Assembly (NCBI RefSeq): GCF_007859955.1
Contig: NZ_SJPR01000003.1
Coordinates: 479,496-543,495, forward strand
Direction of reading: 5' to 3'
DNA: 64,000 nt
DNA from: Botrimarina colliarenosi
GTDB lineage: Bacteria; Planctomycetota; Planctomycetia; Pirellulales; Lacipirellulaceae
Shown: piece after piece, positions 25,314-34,750 of the stretch
Layout: the number at the start of each line of letters is the position of its first letter
How positions within the stretch are numbered: the stretch's first letter is position 1
Made by a program: the position numbers and the translations under genes
The notes under the pieces: generated by a model
Seen by the model: only the letters and a program-made list of their open reading frames with translations
Databases searched by the model: none
Told to the model about the DNA's origin: nothing

Positions 25314-26022
25314 AAGCGAGGCAGGCGGCCAAGGCGAGGCAGAGCCCGGCGGGTTCGGGGACGGGGGCGGCGTCGCGGTAGAGCCAGTAGGCTAGCACAG
25401 GTTCTCCCGAGTCAGATTGGAACGGCTCGTCGGTAGCATAGAACGCTATCCCGCGTTGCTCAGGTTGGCGGTCAAACCCGCTTTGGTAAGGAGAAAGCCA
25501 TCCGAGCGTTGTTTGTGTTTGTTCTACTACCATCTCGCTTGGAAGGATGACAAACACACTCGTTCCGTCGAACGTGTGCGATTTCACGCTGGAGCCGCTC
25601 TCGGTCGCGACTAAACCGTACGCATATCGCGTGCTTTCCGAGACGCCGGGAGATATTCCGAAGTCTCTGCGTACATTCCATTCGAATAGATCGGACAGGT
25701 CTGGCGAGGACCAGGACTCGCTCGGAGTCGCAGTAGACCAAGATTCGCCCCAAGGTGCCTCGGCGGAATCAGCAAGCCGTCGTACGTCGTCAAGCGTTGC
25801 GAATCGAAAGCCAGAGTAGGCGCCGCCCTCTGCTAGATCGGACAGAAATTCTTCTTGCGTGTAGTCAACCAAAGTCGCCGCCGCAGGCTCCAACCACTCA
25901 CGCTGATTCACGTCATCGTAAGTCAGCAACCCATCCCCCGGCTCGAACAGATCGCGGGAGACGACGCCACCGATTGCTGGGGCCGCGAGGGTGAGGGCGA
26001 GCAGAAGCGTGAGGCAGCGCAT
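25288..26022 (-). CDS. PEP-CTERM protein of unknown function, bracketed by inverted repeats
   Basis: 244 residues: signal peptide (MRCLTLLLALTLAAPAIG), a middle part with no family I recognise (aromatic- and Ser-rich; motifs YDDVNQREWLEP and GFRFATLDDVRRL recall exported planctomycete/proteobacterial PEP-CTERM proteins), and a C-terminal VPEPAG plus hydrophobic stretch and Arg residues. The DNA is visibly less GC-rich than its neighbours. The stop codon and last codons fall in repeat E copy 1, and matching inverted D/E repeats lie beyond both ends. Acquisition as a cassette is inferred. Confidence 0.75.
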   Translation of the reverse strand: MRCLTLLLALTLAAPAIGGVVSRDLFEPGDGLLTYDDVNQREWLEPAAATLVDYTQEEFLSDLAEGGAYSGFRFATLDDVRRLADSAEAPWGESWSTATPSESWSSPDLSDLFEWNVRRDFGISPGVSESTRYAYGLVATESGSSVKSHTFDGTSVFVILPSEMVVEQTQTTLGWLSPYQSGFDRQPEQRGIAFYATDEPFQSDSGEPVLAYWLYRDAAPVPEPAGLCLALAACLASLRLRALA

Positions 26023-26094
26023 GAGCGGGTCCTTCCTGGGGGGCGTTCATCGCCCAGAAGCGTAGCCGAAGGGAGGTTGTCCGCACCACGCCAG

Positions 26095-26122
26095 CTCTGC
26101 GCCTTTGCGCCTCTGCGTGAGA
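26095..26122 (-). repeat. Family E copy 2 (right inner element of cassette 1)
   Basis: Inverted relative to copy 1 (reads CTCTGCGCCTTTGCGCCTCT, then GCGTGAGA on plus). It lies upstream of the PEP-CTERM gene start at 26022. Confidence 0.75.
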
Positions 26123-26153
26123 TTCTTTGATGGCGGACCGCCCGCCGATTGAC

Positions 26154-26185
26154 GCCGGTCCCCCGACTGACGTCGAGGGCTGGCC
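26154..26185 (+). repeat. Family D copy 3 (right outer element of cassette 1)
   Basis: Contains CCCCCGACTGACGTCGAGGG, matching the D pattern in the opposite orientation to copy 2 at the other end of the cassette. Confidence 0.65.
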
Positions 26186-26214
26186 TGCCCACGGCATGGT
26201 GAGCGTTAAGTGGT

Positions 26215-28293
26215 TCAGACGCCCTTTTTCGGCCGGGGCACTTTGGCCTTCTTTGTGCCGCGGCGGCCCTTGCGGTTCTTGCCGGCGGACTTGATGCCCG
26301 CCTCGACCGATTTGATGCTCTGACCGATCGACTCGCGCATTTTTTCGATCCGGTCGCGGAGGATCGCGGCCCGTTCGAATTCCATCTGGTCGGCCGCGTC
26401 GTACATCTCCTTCTCGAGCTCGTTGATGTACTCCTCGGTGATGTACTGCGACTCGTCGTCGCGGCCCACCGCAGCGTTGGCGCGCTGATGGGCGTCGGCG
26501 TCGGCCTCGATGCCGCGGCGGATCGCCTTCTTGATCGTCTCCGGTGTGATGTTGTGCTCTTCGTTGTATTCCTGCTGCAGCTTGCGGCGGCGCTCGGTTT
26601 CGTCGATCGCCTTCTGCATGCTCTTGGTGACTTTGTCGGCGTAGAGGATCACCTTGCTGTTGATGTTTCGGGCGGCGCGGCCGATCGTCTGCATCAGCGA
26701 GGTCTCGCTCCGCAGGAAACCCTCCTTGTCGGCGTCGAGGATGGCGACCATCGACACCTCAGGAAGGTCGAGCCCTTCCCGCAGCAGGTTGACGCCCACC
26801 AGGCAGTCGAACTTGCCGAGCCGCAGGTCACGCAGCAGCTCGACGCGTTCAAAGGCGTCAAGCTCGGAGTGGAGCCATTTGCAGAGGACTCCTCTCTCGA
26901 CGAGGTACGCCGACAGGTCCTCGGCGAGGCGCTTGGTGAGCGTTGTCACCAGCACCCGCTCGCCGGCGGCGGCGCGCTCTTTGATCTGCTCCAGCAGGTG
27001 CGGCACCTGGCCGCGGGCGGGGGAGAGCTCGATGACCGGGTCGAGCAGGCCGGTCGGTCGGACGATCTGCTCGACCACCTCGCCGCCGCAGCGCTCGAGC
27101 TCGTAGTCGGCGGGCGTCGCGCTGACGTAAACGCATTGCCCGATCCGCTCTTGCCACTCCTCAAACTTCAGCGGGCGGTTGTCGAGCGCGCTGGGCAACC
27201 TAAAGCCGTGCTCGACGAGCGTTGTCTTGCGGGCCCGGTCGCCGTTGTACATGGCGCCGACCTGGCTGACGGTGGCGTGGCTCTCGTCGACGAAGAGCAG
27301 GTAGTCCTTCGGGAAGAAGTCGAACAGCGTGTTGGGCGGTTCGCCGGGCGCCTTGCCCGACAGTGGGGCCGAGTAGTTCTCGATGCCGGGGCAGTAGCCC
27401 ATCTCGAGCATCATCTCGATGTCGTAGCGCGTGCGGGCCGACAGGCGTTGCGCCTCGAGCAGCTTGCCCTCGGTCTTGAAGAACTCGAGACGGCCCGACA
27501 GCTCGAGCTTGATCTGGTCGATCGCCTTGGCGATCCGCTCTTCGGGCAAGACGAAGTGCTTGGCCGGATAGATGTAGATCTGCTGCAGGTGGTCGACCGC
27601 CTGGCCGCTAGTGGGGTTGATGATCGAGAGCTTCTCGACCTCGTCGCCCCAGAACTCGATGCGGTAGGCGAACTCTTCGTAGGCGGGCCAGACCTCGACC
27701 GAGTCGCCGCGGACGCGGAACTTGCTGCGCTCCGGGTCGGTGTCGTTGCGGTCGTACTGGATGTCGATCAGCTTCGCCAAGACTTCGTCGCGGTCGACGA
27801 TGTCGCCGACCGCTAGGCCGACCATCATCGCCTTGTAGTCTTCGGGAGAGCCGAGGCCATAGATGCACGAGACGCTCGCCACGACGATCGTGTCGCGGCG
27901 GCTGACGAGCGAGCTGGTGGTCGCCAACCGCATGCGGTCAATCTCTTCATTGATCGAGGCGTCCTTCTCGATGTAAATGTCGCGCTGCGGGATGTAGGCC
28001 TCGGGCTGGTAGTAGTCGTAGTAGCTGACGAAGTAGCTAACCGCGTTGTTGGGGAAGAACTCCTTGAACTCGCTGTAGAGCTGGGCGGCGAGCGTCTTGT
28101 TGTGCGACAGGACCAGGGCGGGCCGCTGCAGCTCCTGGATGATGTTCGCCATGGTGAACGTCTTGCCGCTGCCGGTGACGCCCATGAGGCACTGCTCGCG
28201 CTTGTCGGCCTTGAGGCCTTCGACGAGCGACTTGATCGCGGCGGGCTGATCGCCGGCGGGCAGGAAGTCGCTGGTGAGCTGGAACTTTGGCAT
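26215..28293 (-). CDS. uvrB: UvrABC excinuclease subunit B
   Basis: 692 residues, nucleotide excision repair damage-verification helicase. Seen in order: [20 protein letters not shown], Walker A GVTGSGKT, the DNA-clamping beta-hairpin ([13 protein letters not shown]), DESH box ([10 protein letters not shown]), helicase motifs to QTIGRAARN, and the C-terminal UVR motif ([19 protein letters not shown]). About 30 extra Lys/Arg-rich residues form a basic tail beyond the usual end. The start at 28293 is set by the conserved N-terminus; the frame continues to 28389 without support. uvrA is 22 kb away. Confidence 0.97.
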   Translation of the reverse strand: MPKFQLTSDFLPAGDQPAAIKSLVEGLKADKREQCLMGVTGSGKTFTMANIIQELQRPALVLSHNKTLAAQLYSEFKEFFPNNAVSYFVSYYDYYQPEAYIPQRDIYIEKDASINEEIDRMRLATTSSLVSRRDTIVVASVSCIYGLGSPEDYKAMMVGLAVGDIVDRDEVLAKLIDIQYDRNDTDPERSKFRVRGDSVEVWPAYEEFAYRIEFWGDEVEKLSIINPTSGQAVDHLQQIYIYPAKHFVLPEERIAKAIDQIKLELSGRLEFFKTEGKLLEAQRLSARTRYDIEMMLEMGYCPGIENYSAPLSGKAPGEPPNTLFDFFPKDYLLFVDESHATVSQVGAMYNGDRARKTTLVEHGFRLPSALDNRPLKFEEWQERIGQCVYVSATPADYELERCGGEVVEQIVRPTGLLDPVIELSPARGQVPHLLEQIKERAAAGERVLVTTLTKRLAEDLSAYLVERGVLCKWLHSELDAFERVELLRDLRLGKFDCLVGVNLLREGLDLPEVSMVAILDADKEGFLRSETSLMQTIGRAARNINSKVILYADKVTKSMQKAIDETERRRKLQQEYNEEHNITPETIKKAIRRGIEADADAHQRANAAVGRDDESQYITEEYINELEKEMYDAADQMEFERAAILRDRIEKMRESIGQSIKSVEAGIKSAGKNRKGRRGTKKAKVPRPKKGV

Positions 28294-28486
28294 CGGACCG
28301 GGGGGTGATTGATGCGGTCGGGCGAACCCCCGATTGAACCCCATCCCCCCGCCGCTGGTTAGCCCCTCGCCGCCCCAAATCGGCGGCAAGTGCGGCTTGG
28401 ATCTCGATGTGGCGCGCCATTCGCTTAGATCGGTCCAGTCGTCCCCTGTGGTGGGGGCGAGAAGAGGCCCTCGGAGCAGCCGCGCG

Positions 28487-28900
28487 ATGTACTTGCTAGT
28501 TGCCTACTCACTGATGGCCGGGATCTGGGCGATTGCCGCCAACTTCGGGGCCCCCCACGACATCCCCGTTTTCTGGGGGAACACGTATATCGGCGACAAA
28601 GTTGTTCACTTTGCGATCGTCGGCGTGTTCACCGTGGTCTTAGCGCGGGCAATGTGGCGTGCCGGCTGGCAGGCCGAGATCAGCCTGCTAATGAGCATTG
28701 CGATCACGATGCTGTTGAGCTCCGTCGAGGAGGCCAGCAATGCGCTGACACCGCACAGGACTTGCTCGTACGGCGACCTCGCTGCCGACTTTTTGGGCGC
28801 CCTGACCGCTTCGCTATTAGCTTGGCTTATGGAGATCCGGAGCGTGCGACTGGGGTGGCGGCGGCATAATTTTGTGCGCCCCCATGGCATCCCGAGCTAG
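28487..28900 (+). CDS. VanZ-like membrane protein
   Basis: 137 residues with four hydrophobic segments. It has the VanZ-family pattern [16 protein letters not shown] and the acidic [10 protein letters not shown] segment with a C-terminal helix pair. Relatives include the teicoplanin-resistance accessory VanZ, but most members have no known role. ATG 28487 begins the first helix directly; the longer frame overlapping uvrB is rejected. The stop codon lies in the first unit of a short tandem repeat (28887-28946). Confidence 0.75.
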   Translation: MYLLVAYSLMAGIWAIAANFGAPHDIPVFWGNTYIGDKVVHFAIVGVFTVVLARAMWRAGWQAEISLLMSIAITMLLSSVEEASNALTPHRTCSYGDLAADFLGALTASLLAWLMEIRSVRLGWRRHNFVRPHGIPS

Positions 28901-28946
28901 GACCGCATCGCATCCCGAGCTAGGCCCCATGGCATCCCGAGCCAAG
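28887..28946. repeat. Short tandem repeat at the end of the VanZ-like gene
   Basis: Three copies of a 15-base unit (GCATCCCGAGCTAGG, the third variant GCATCCCGAGCCAAG) at 28887, 28910 and 28932, spaced 22-23 bases apart. The first supplies the final codons and TAG of the VanZ-like gene. Confidence 0.8.
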
Positions 28947-29211
28947 ACGGAGTCCCCAGAACGTGTCCGACACGGACCGACGGTTTGGAAGGGGGGAATG
29001 CGCAGGGGTTTCGCGGTTCTTTTCAGCTAGCTAGCGATAGGAAACGGCTAGCCGAATCAGCGGACAAAATCGGGAGAGACGGACGCGCAATTGGGTGGCT
29101 TAACGGGTGTCCCCCGTCTCAGCCGGCCCGATATCCTGGAGGGTACGCCGTTTGTGCCCCTCGCCGCGACGAGCCCTGCTCGTCGTCGCGTCCACCCCCG
29201 GAATAATTATT
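28947..29211. other. Intergenic leader region before the DUF1559 gene
   Basis: No further gene or repeat is seen. A frame open from GTG 29107 would extend the downstream protein by 35 residues that do not look like a type IV pilin leader. Confidence 0.4.
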
Positions 29212-30237
29212 GTGCTGATCTCACGTCGCAGAGTCGCTGGCTTCACGCTCGTCGAGCTCCTCGTTGTGGTGGCGATCATCGGAATCTTGGTCGCCTTGCT
29301 CCTGCCAGCAATCCAGGCCGCTCGCGAGGCGGCCCGGCGCAACCAGTGCCAGAACAACCTCAAGCAGATCGGCTTGGCGTGCCTGAACTACGAGTCGGCC
29401 CGCAACGGCTTGCCCCCCGCGTCGTCGAACTCTCCCGCTACGCGGCTGAACGGCCTCGGCTGGCAGGTCTATATCCTGCCCTTCCTCGAAGAGACCTCGG
29501 TCGCCGCCGACATCCGCTCGAACTACGCGGAAGACGCCGAGACCCTCGAGCTGGCGAACAGCATCGCGCTGGCGCAGTACAGCTGCCCGAGTGATCCGGA
29601 GATCGAGAACGTGCGTGGTCGGAAGTACGACTACATGCGCGTCATGTCCTACGCCGGCGTGCTTGGTTCTTACTTCAGTCGGTCGGGCGTCACCGAGTGC
29701 CTGAAGTCGCGCGGCGATCGTTGCGTGGGAGACGAGGACAACGTCAGCGGCGACTTCGGCCCGGTGAACCTGGACGGCCTCTTAGTCGTCGACATGCTCA
29801 CGCCGCTCCGCCGTGTGACCGACGGGCTCAGCAAGACGGCGATGATCGGCGAGCGCTGGTACCAACTCCGCACGTGGACGTTCGGCAGCTACTACAGCAC
29901 GAACGACAACCCGAGCGCCCCCGGGGCGCCGCGGGGTCCGCAGATGAAGACCGCGGTCAGCTCGGCGAAGAACTTCGACCGCCGCATCCCGCCGAACGCC
30001 GACCTCGATAAAGTTGGGTATTACCGGCTCCACCTGGAGGAAGACCGGCCGGCGCTCCCGGCCGGGGCGGAGAAGTCGATCCGCTACAACAACCTACCGT
30101 TCGGCAGCTTCCACCCGGGGAACGTTCACTTCGTCTTCGGCGACGGCAGCGTCCGTGGCGTGGCCGATGACGTCGACATGGACGTTTACCTAGCGATGGG
30201 ATCGCGCGACGGCGGCGAAGTGGTTAGCGAGCAGTGA
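29212..30237 (+). CDS. DUF1559 protein with type IV pilin-like N-terminus
   Basis: 341 residues. The prepilin methylation motif VAGFTLVELLVVVAIIGILVALLLP begins about residue 9, followed by AIQAAREAARRNQCQNNLKQIGLA and the C-terminal FGDGSVRGV block of DUF1559 (SBP_bac_10-like). By family knowledge these are exported, pseudopilin-like, very numerous in Planctomycetes and of unknown role. GTG 29212 is chosen because it puts a short basic leader before GFTLVE; GTG 29107 is the alternative. Confidence 0.85.
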   Translation: MLISRRRVAGFTLVELLVVVAIIGILVALLLPAIQAAREAARRNQCQNNLKQIGLACLNYESARNGLPPASSNSPATRLNGLGWQVYILPFLEETSVAADIRSNYAEDAETLELANSIALAQYSCPSDPEIENVRGRKYDYMRVMSYAGVLGSYFSRSGVTECLKSRGDRCVGDEDNVSGDFGPVNLDGLLVVDMLTPLRRVTDGLSKTAMIGERWYQLRTWTFGSYYSTNDNPSAPGAPRGPQMKTAVSSAKNFDRRIPPNADLDKVGYYRLHLEEDRPALPAGAEKSIRYNNLPFGSFHPGNVHFVFGDGSVRGVADDVDMDVYLAMGSRDGGEVVSEQ

Positions 30238-30265
30238 TTCGTTGCCGGCTGGCTCGCGACGCTTC

Positions 30266-30757
30266 TCAGTGATTGACGATCGTGATCGTCGGCTCGCCCG
30301 CCTCGGGCGTGACGGCGACATGCGCCGTGATGCGCTGCGTGGCGTACGACGCGGTCGCGGCGTTGTCGATCCGCGCTTGACGGTAATAGCGTTGCTCAAG
30401 AATCAGCTGGTCACGGAGGTCGCGGAGCACCATGTCCTTACGCAAGAGGTCGAGCCGCACCTGCTCGGCCGACATCGTGAGGGCGTTGCCGGTGCCGAAC
30501 CGGTTAACCCGGTCGTATTGCGACTGCAGTCGGCGTAGCGAGGCGATCCGCGCCTCGGCGTAAGCGATCTCGGCGCGGATCCGGCGCATCCGGGCCGGGT
30601 GCTCGAAGCGGCGGTAGAGTCGTTGCTCCATCGCGGCGACTTGCGCTGCGCGGGCCGAGGCGAGCGAGTCGCCGCCGCACTCGTAACACTGGTTTTCGTG
30701 TGCCGAAGCGATTGAGACCGAGGCCGACAGCAGGAGGGCGAGGAGGGCGTATCGCAT
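30266..30757 (-). CDS. Small secreted coiled-coil protein of unknown function
   Basis: 163 residues with a signal peptide (MRYALLALLLSASVSIASA), a CYECGG cysteine pair just after it, then an Arg/Leu-rich helical stretch suited to a coiled coil (for example RAEIAYAEARIASLRRL) and a beta-like tail. ATG 30757 is favoured over GTG 30790 because the signal peptide starts there. No family recognised. It converges with the DUF1559 gene. Confidence 0.6.
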   Translation of the reverse strand: MRYALLALLLSASVSIASAHENQCYECGGDSLASARAAQVAAMEQRLYRRFEHPARMRRIRAEIAYAEARIASLRRLQSQYDRVNRFGTGNALTMSAEQVRLDLLRKDMVLRDLRDQLILEQRYYRQARIDNAATASYATQRITAHVAVTPEAGEPTITIVNH

Positions 30758-30854
30758 GACAGGGAGCCGATCGGAGGAGTGGCGGCCCACCCGCGGGCCG
30801 ATATCTCCACGCTAATCAGGCCGTCCGCCCGGCTCAAAAAAGGCGAACCCGTGG

Positions 30855-31445
30855 ATGGCGCGATCGGTCCCTGAGGCCGATCATCCCTACCCGGAGGCCG
30901 GCGTGTTCCCTGCGACCCTCACAACCGATCGCCTCGTGCTGCGCCCGCCGCGGCTGGTAGACGCCCAGGCGAACTTCGACCGCTATGCGAGCGACCCGCA
31001 GGCGACACGATTCCTGTCGTGGAAGACGCACGCTTCGGTCCGTGATACGCGCGAGTTCCTGGCCAGAATTGTCAGTCCGGAGGAAAAGAATCGGGATCAG
31101 CATTGGGCGATCTGCGTTGCCGGTGAAACGCTCCCGAGTGGCATGATCACGACCTTTGGCGAGGGGCAAATCGTTGCGCTTGGATACGTCCTCGAACGAC
31201 GTTGGTGGGGGCAAGGCGTGATGACCGAAGCGCTGCTCGCGGTGACAAAATGTGTCTGGAAAGACGACCGAACGTGGCGGCTCCAGGCGCTGGCTCACGT
31301 CGAGAACGTCGGATCGCACCGCGTCTTGGAAAAGGGCGGACTGCGTCTCGAAGGGACGTTGCGTCGGCGATTCGTAATGCCGCAAAGGGGAAGCGAACCG
31401 CAAGACTGCCGGATCTATGCGCAAGTCCGGGATGACTTGATGTAG
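30855..31445 (+). CDS. GNAT N-acetyltransferase, RimJ/RimL-like
   Basis: 196 residues. It opens with TLTTDRLVLRPPRLVDA, the RimJ/RimL-type start, and the acetyl-CoA-binding region reads RRWWGQGVMTEAL, close to the Q/RxxGxG/A motif. ENVGSHRVLEKGGLRLEGTLRR is the characteristic C-terminal block. Such enzymes acetylate protein N-termini, amino acids or small amines; the substrate is unknown. Confidence 0.88.
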   Translation: MARSVPEADHPYPEAGVFPATLTTDRLVLRPPRLVDAQANFDRYASDPQATRFLSWKTHASVRDTREFLARIVSPEEKNRDQHWAICVAGETLPSGMITTFGEGQIVALGYVLERRWWGQGVMTEALLAVTKCVWKDDRTWRLQALAHVENVGSHRVLEKGGLRLEGTLRRRFVMPQRGSEPQDCRIYAQVRDDLM

Positions 31446-31490
31446 AGACGGCGCCGGGAGTGGGCGTCACGAAGGGCTCCGCCAGCGCCG

Positions 31491-32945
31491 TCAGCGCGGG
31501 TTGCGGGGCGACGCGGTGGGGGCCGGGAGGTCCACCAACTCGGTGACGTTTCCCGTGACCAGACTCGAGTGAAAGCCGCCGCAGCCGCCGGTCGTGGTGT
31601 GGCGCTCGGCGATCATCGGCACGCCGTTGCGCGGATTGAGCATCGTCGACTTCACTTCGGCCGTCACCTCGGCGCCGGCGACGACGCTCAGGCGCCAATC
31701 CCGCAGGAAGATCGGCAGCGACGTCCGCAGCACTTCCATCGCCAGCGGCCCGCCGATGCAGCGCCGCGGGCCGGCGCCGAACGGGTGGTACGCGTAGGGC
31801 GACGGGTTGATCGTCAGCCAGCGGTCGGGCGTAAACCGCTGCGGGTCGTCGAACGACGACTCAAGGCGGTGCGTCACCAGCGGCGTGAAGACGATCGGCG
31901 TCCCCGGCGGCAGGTCGAGCGGGCCGAGCTGTTCGCGCTCGATGTTCATCCGCACCGAGTACGCGGAGGCGGGGAGCACCCGCATCGCCTCTTTGATGAT
32001 CCGCTCTAGCAGCGACGGCCCGCCGGCCGGGTGGGGATCGTCGGCCGTGCCGGCGTGGATCTGGTCCCAAAGGGTCTGCATCACCTCGGGGTGCTGGGCG
32101 AGCAGGAAGGTGGTCCAGCTGAACGAGTGGGCCGTCGTCATGTGCGCCGCGGCGAACAGCACACAGCACTGGCCGACGAGCTCTTCGTCGGCGAGGCCCC
32201 CTTCGGCGTCGTGCGAGCGGACGAGCAGCGAGAGCACGTCGTGGGCGTTGGGGTCGGGGTCGTTCTGACGGCGGCGGATGAGCCGCATGACGTTCGACTC
32301 GAGTCCCTTGGCGAACTCGAGGAGCCCCTCGTAGCCGGCGTGGAACTCGGGCGTCGAAACCAGGGCGCCGATCCCCAACTCGTGGTTGAGCGTCACCCAC
32401 TCGGCGATCTGCTCACCCAGTTCGTAGGCGAGCGTCGGCTCGTCGAGCCCGAACAGCAGCCGGCTGGTGACCCGCAGCATGTAGCGGATCATCGCCTGGT
32501 TGAAGTCGAACGCCTCGCCGTCGCGCCACTGGGCCGACTCTTCGCGGGCCAACTGCTCGATCGTCGGCCGGTAGGCGGCGATCGCCTTGGGGCCGAACGG
32601 CTCTTTGACCATCCGGCGGTTGCGCTTGTGCTGCTCGCCGTTCATGGCCAAGAGGCCGCACGTGACGCGACGCTGACTCGAGCGCTTGGGGCCGCGGATG
32701 CCGAAGAACCGCGCCTGGAACCGGTCGGCTCGGCTGAGCACCTGCTTGTTGTACTCGGGGTCGAACAGGCAGACGACCATCTGGCCGGCCTCCTGGTCGC
32801 GGAGCGCGGCGATCGGCCCGTGATCGCGGTGCAGCTGGAACAGCCCCCCCATCAGGTCACGACTAAACGCCACCAAACTCCCCTCCGTGAGGGGGGGGGC
32901 GATTGGCGTATCGGCAGCGCGATTCGCAGTCGGAGAAACGGGCAT
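31491..32945 (-). CDS. Cytochrome P450
   Basis: 484 residues. The haem-thiolate loop is FGAGPRRCIGG near residue 400, the ExxR motif is EAMRVLP, and the I-helix oxygen-activation region reads FAAAHMTTAHS. No membrane anchor is obvious. No ferredoxin or reductase gene is adjacent, so its redox partner is unknown. The start is ATG 32945, but a run of nine G on the plus strand (32891-32899; nine C in the coding strand) lies about 16 codons in and makes the N-terminus prone to slippage. The substrate cannot be read from sequence. Confidence 0.92.
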   Translation of the reverse strand: MPVSPTANRAADTPIAPPLTEGSLVAFSRDLMGGLFQLHRDHGPIAALRDQEAGQMVVCLFDPEYNKQVLSRADRFQARFFGIRGPKRSSQRRVTCGLLAMNGEQHKRNRRMVKEPFGPKAIAAYRPTIEQLAREESAQWRDGEAFDFNQAMIRYMLRVTSRLLFGLDEPTLAYELGEQIAEWVTLNHELGIGALVSTPEFHAGYEGLLEFAKGLESNVMRLIRRRQNDPDPNAHDVLSLLVRSHDAEGGLADEELVGQCCVLFAAAHMTTAHSFSWTTFLLAQHPEVMQTLWDQIHAGTADDPHPAGGPSLLERIIKEAMRVLPASAYSVRMNIEREQLGPLDLPPGTPIVFTPLVTHRLESSFDDPQRFTPDRWLTINPSPYAYHPFGAGPRRCIGGPLAMEVLRTSLPIFLRDWRLSVVAGAEVTAEVKSTMLNPRNGVPMIAERHTTTGGCGGFHSSLVTGNVTELVDLPAPTASPRNPR

Positions 32946-33056
32946 CAGAGGCGACCGGAGCCTGCGGAGGCGGGGGCGAGAGACGGTTTCAGGGGGGAGT
33001 AATCGGCGTATTTTGCCAGCAAAACCTGCTTCCCCTATCTTACCGGGTTGGCAAGT

Positions 33057-34250
33057 CTAGCTTGGGTCCGGGTCCCGAACCAGCGCCAAATCGTTCCGGT
33101 GAACCGCCACAGAATAAGGAGATCGGCCTAATAGCCCCGCGATCGCCTCACTAGGTTGCCGAAGGATCTTGGTCATATCGGTCGAGTCGTAGTTCGTGAG
33201 CCCCCGGGCCAGCTCCTCGCCACTCTCGTCGATCAGGGAGACGAGGTCCCCCTTGTCGAAGATGCCAGTCACGGCGATTACGCCGATTGGCAGCAGGCTC
33301 TTGCCCTTCTTTTCGACGGCCCGGACCGCTCCGGCGTCGAGCGTCAGGGCGCCGATCGGCTGGGCCGCGAAGCCGATCCAGCGTTTCCGCTCGGCGACCC
33401 GACCCCCTTGGCCCGGGATGAGGGTCCCCAGCGGCTCGCCCGCCATGAGGTCGACCAGCACATTGGGGCGTCGGCCATTGGCGAGAATGACGCTCTCCCC
33501 CGCGTGGGTGGCGATCTGGGCGGCCTCGAGCTTGCTCTGCATCCCCCCCTTCGAGAGGATCGGCCCCCCGCGCTTTGTCCCGGTGACGGCCAGTCCGGTC
33601 GTCTTCTCGTCGATCGATTCGACCATGCCGATCACACGCGAGTTCTCGTCGGCCGGGTCGCCGTCGTAGAGCCCCTCGACGTCGGTCAGGATGATCAGCA
33701 GCGGCGCGCTCAACGCGTTGGTGACCATCGCTGCGAGCTGGTCGTTGTCGCCGACCGTGCGGGCGAGCTCTTCGGTGCGGACGGTGTCGTTCTCGTTAAC
33801 GATTGGGATGGCGCCGTACTCGAACAGCGCGCGGATCGCGTTGCGGAGATTCAGGTAGCGGCGGCGATCATTGATATCGTCGGCCGTCATCAGGACCTGC
33901 GCCGCTAGCAGGCCGTGCTGTTGAAAGGCGCGGTTGTAGGCCTCGATGAGGTGGCTCTGCCCGATCGCGGCGGCGGCCTGCAGGCTCGGGAGGTCGGTAG
34001 GCCGTTCGGTGAGTTTCAAGAGGCCGATGCCGGCCCCTACCGCGCCACTGCTCACAAGGACGACATGGCGAGTCGTGCCGGCGCCAATCTTGACGAGCTG
34101 CTCAGCGATCTGCAGGACCTGTTCTTCGTCGAGCGATCCGTCGGGCTTTGCGAGGCAGCGCGTGCCGACCTTCACGACCAGCGGGTCGGCGTCAGCGGCG
34201 AGTTGTTGTCGGACCAAGTCGGGCATATTGGGAGTGACGACAGGCTCCAT
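33057..34250 (-). CDS. proB: Glutamate 5-kinase
   Basis: 397 residues, first step of proline biosynthesis (ATP-dependent phosphorylation of glutamate). The amino-acid-kinase domain shows VVKVGTRCL, LVSSGAVGAGIG, NENDTVRTEEL and GTKRGGPILSKGGMQSKLEAA, with a C-terminal PUA domain (about residues 290-380). No proA is adjacent. The start is ATG 34250; the ribosome-binding site is weak. Confidence 0.95.
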   Translation of the reverse strand: MEPVVTPNMPDLVRQQLAADADPLVVKVGTRCLAKPDGSLDEEQVLQIAEQLVKIGAGTTRHVVLVSSGAVGAGIGLLKLTERPTDLPSLQAAAAIGQSHLIEAYNRAFQQHGLLAAQVLMTADDINDRRRYLNLRNAIRALFEYGAIPIVNENDTVRTEELARTVGDNDQLAAMVTNALSAPLLIILTDVEGLYDGDPADENSRVIGMVESIDEKTTGLAVTGTKRGGPILSKGGMQSKLEAAQIATHAGESVILANGRRPNVLVDLMAGEPLGTLIPGQGGRVAERKRWIGFAAQPIGALTLDAGAVRAVEKKGKSLLPIGVIAVTGIFDKGDLVSLIDESGEELARGLTNYDSTDMTKILRQPSEAIAGLLGRSPYSVAVHRNDLALVRDPDPS

Positions 34251-34318
34251 CGGCTTGAAATTGATTGCGGAAAGCCGCTTCAGGTGAGTTAGTGCGTTCT
34301 AGGTTCCTGTAGTCCCGC

Positions 34319-34627
34319 CTAGGCGGGGCGCAATGCTTGCAGCGTGACGCCGCGCGACATCTCCGCTGTCTTTTCACGGAATGCCGCCATGTGGGGAGCT
34401 GCCAGATGCTTTTCCAGCGCGGCGACGCTCTCCCATTTCTCGATCACCACGACCGCTCCCTCGCCGGCAAGCTCTTGCACCGGGATCGCCGTCGGCTCGT
34501 CGATGGCGGCGCCGTACTCGAGGCACCCCTCTTCGGCGAGCACCAGCGGTGTTAGCTCCGCGAACGCGGCAAGAAACTCGTCGCGGCGGGCGGGATCGAC
34601 CTGGAGCGTGGCGACAACGTGGATCAT
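34319..34627 (-). CDS. Antibiotic-biosynthesis-monooxygenase-domain (YgiN-like) protein
   Basis: 102 residues, a small ferredoxin-like ABM fold: MIHVVATLQVDPARRDEFLAAF at the start, EEGCLEYG and VVVIEKWESVAALEKHLAAPHM. YgiN-type members act on quinols; others are haem oxygenases. ATG 34627 matches the usual family start, so the longer frame to 34687 is rejected. Confidence 0.85.
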   Translation of the reverse strand: MIHVVATLQVDPARRDEFLAAFAELTPLVLAEEGCLEYGAAIDEPTAIPVQELAGEGAVVVIEKWESVAALEKHLAAPHMAAFREKTAEMSRGVTLQALRPA

Positions 34628-34750
34628 GGGGGCGTCTCGATCAATCGGAACGGCCACGAGGCCCAATGCGTCGCGGCTGGCCAGCATAGCCTACCGAATG
34701 ACCGCCCCGCGCTTTAGGGGAGGCCGCTCCGTCCCGGCGAAACGGGCCGC

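Noticed and set aside
26488..27816. 442-codon plus-strand frame
   Set aside because: Exact antisense shadow of uvrB.
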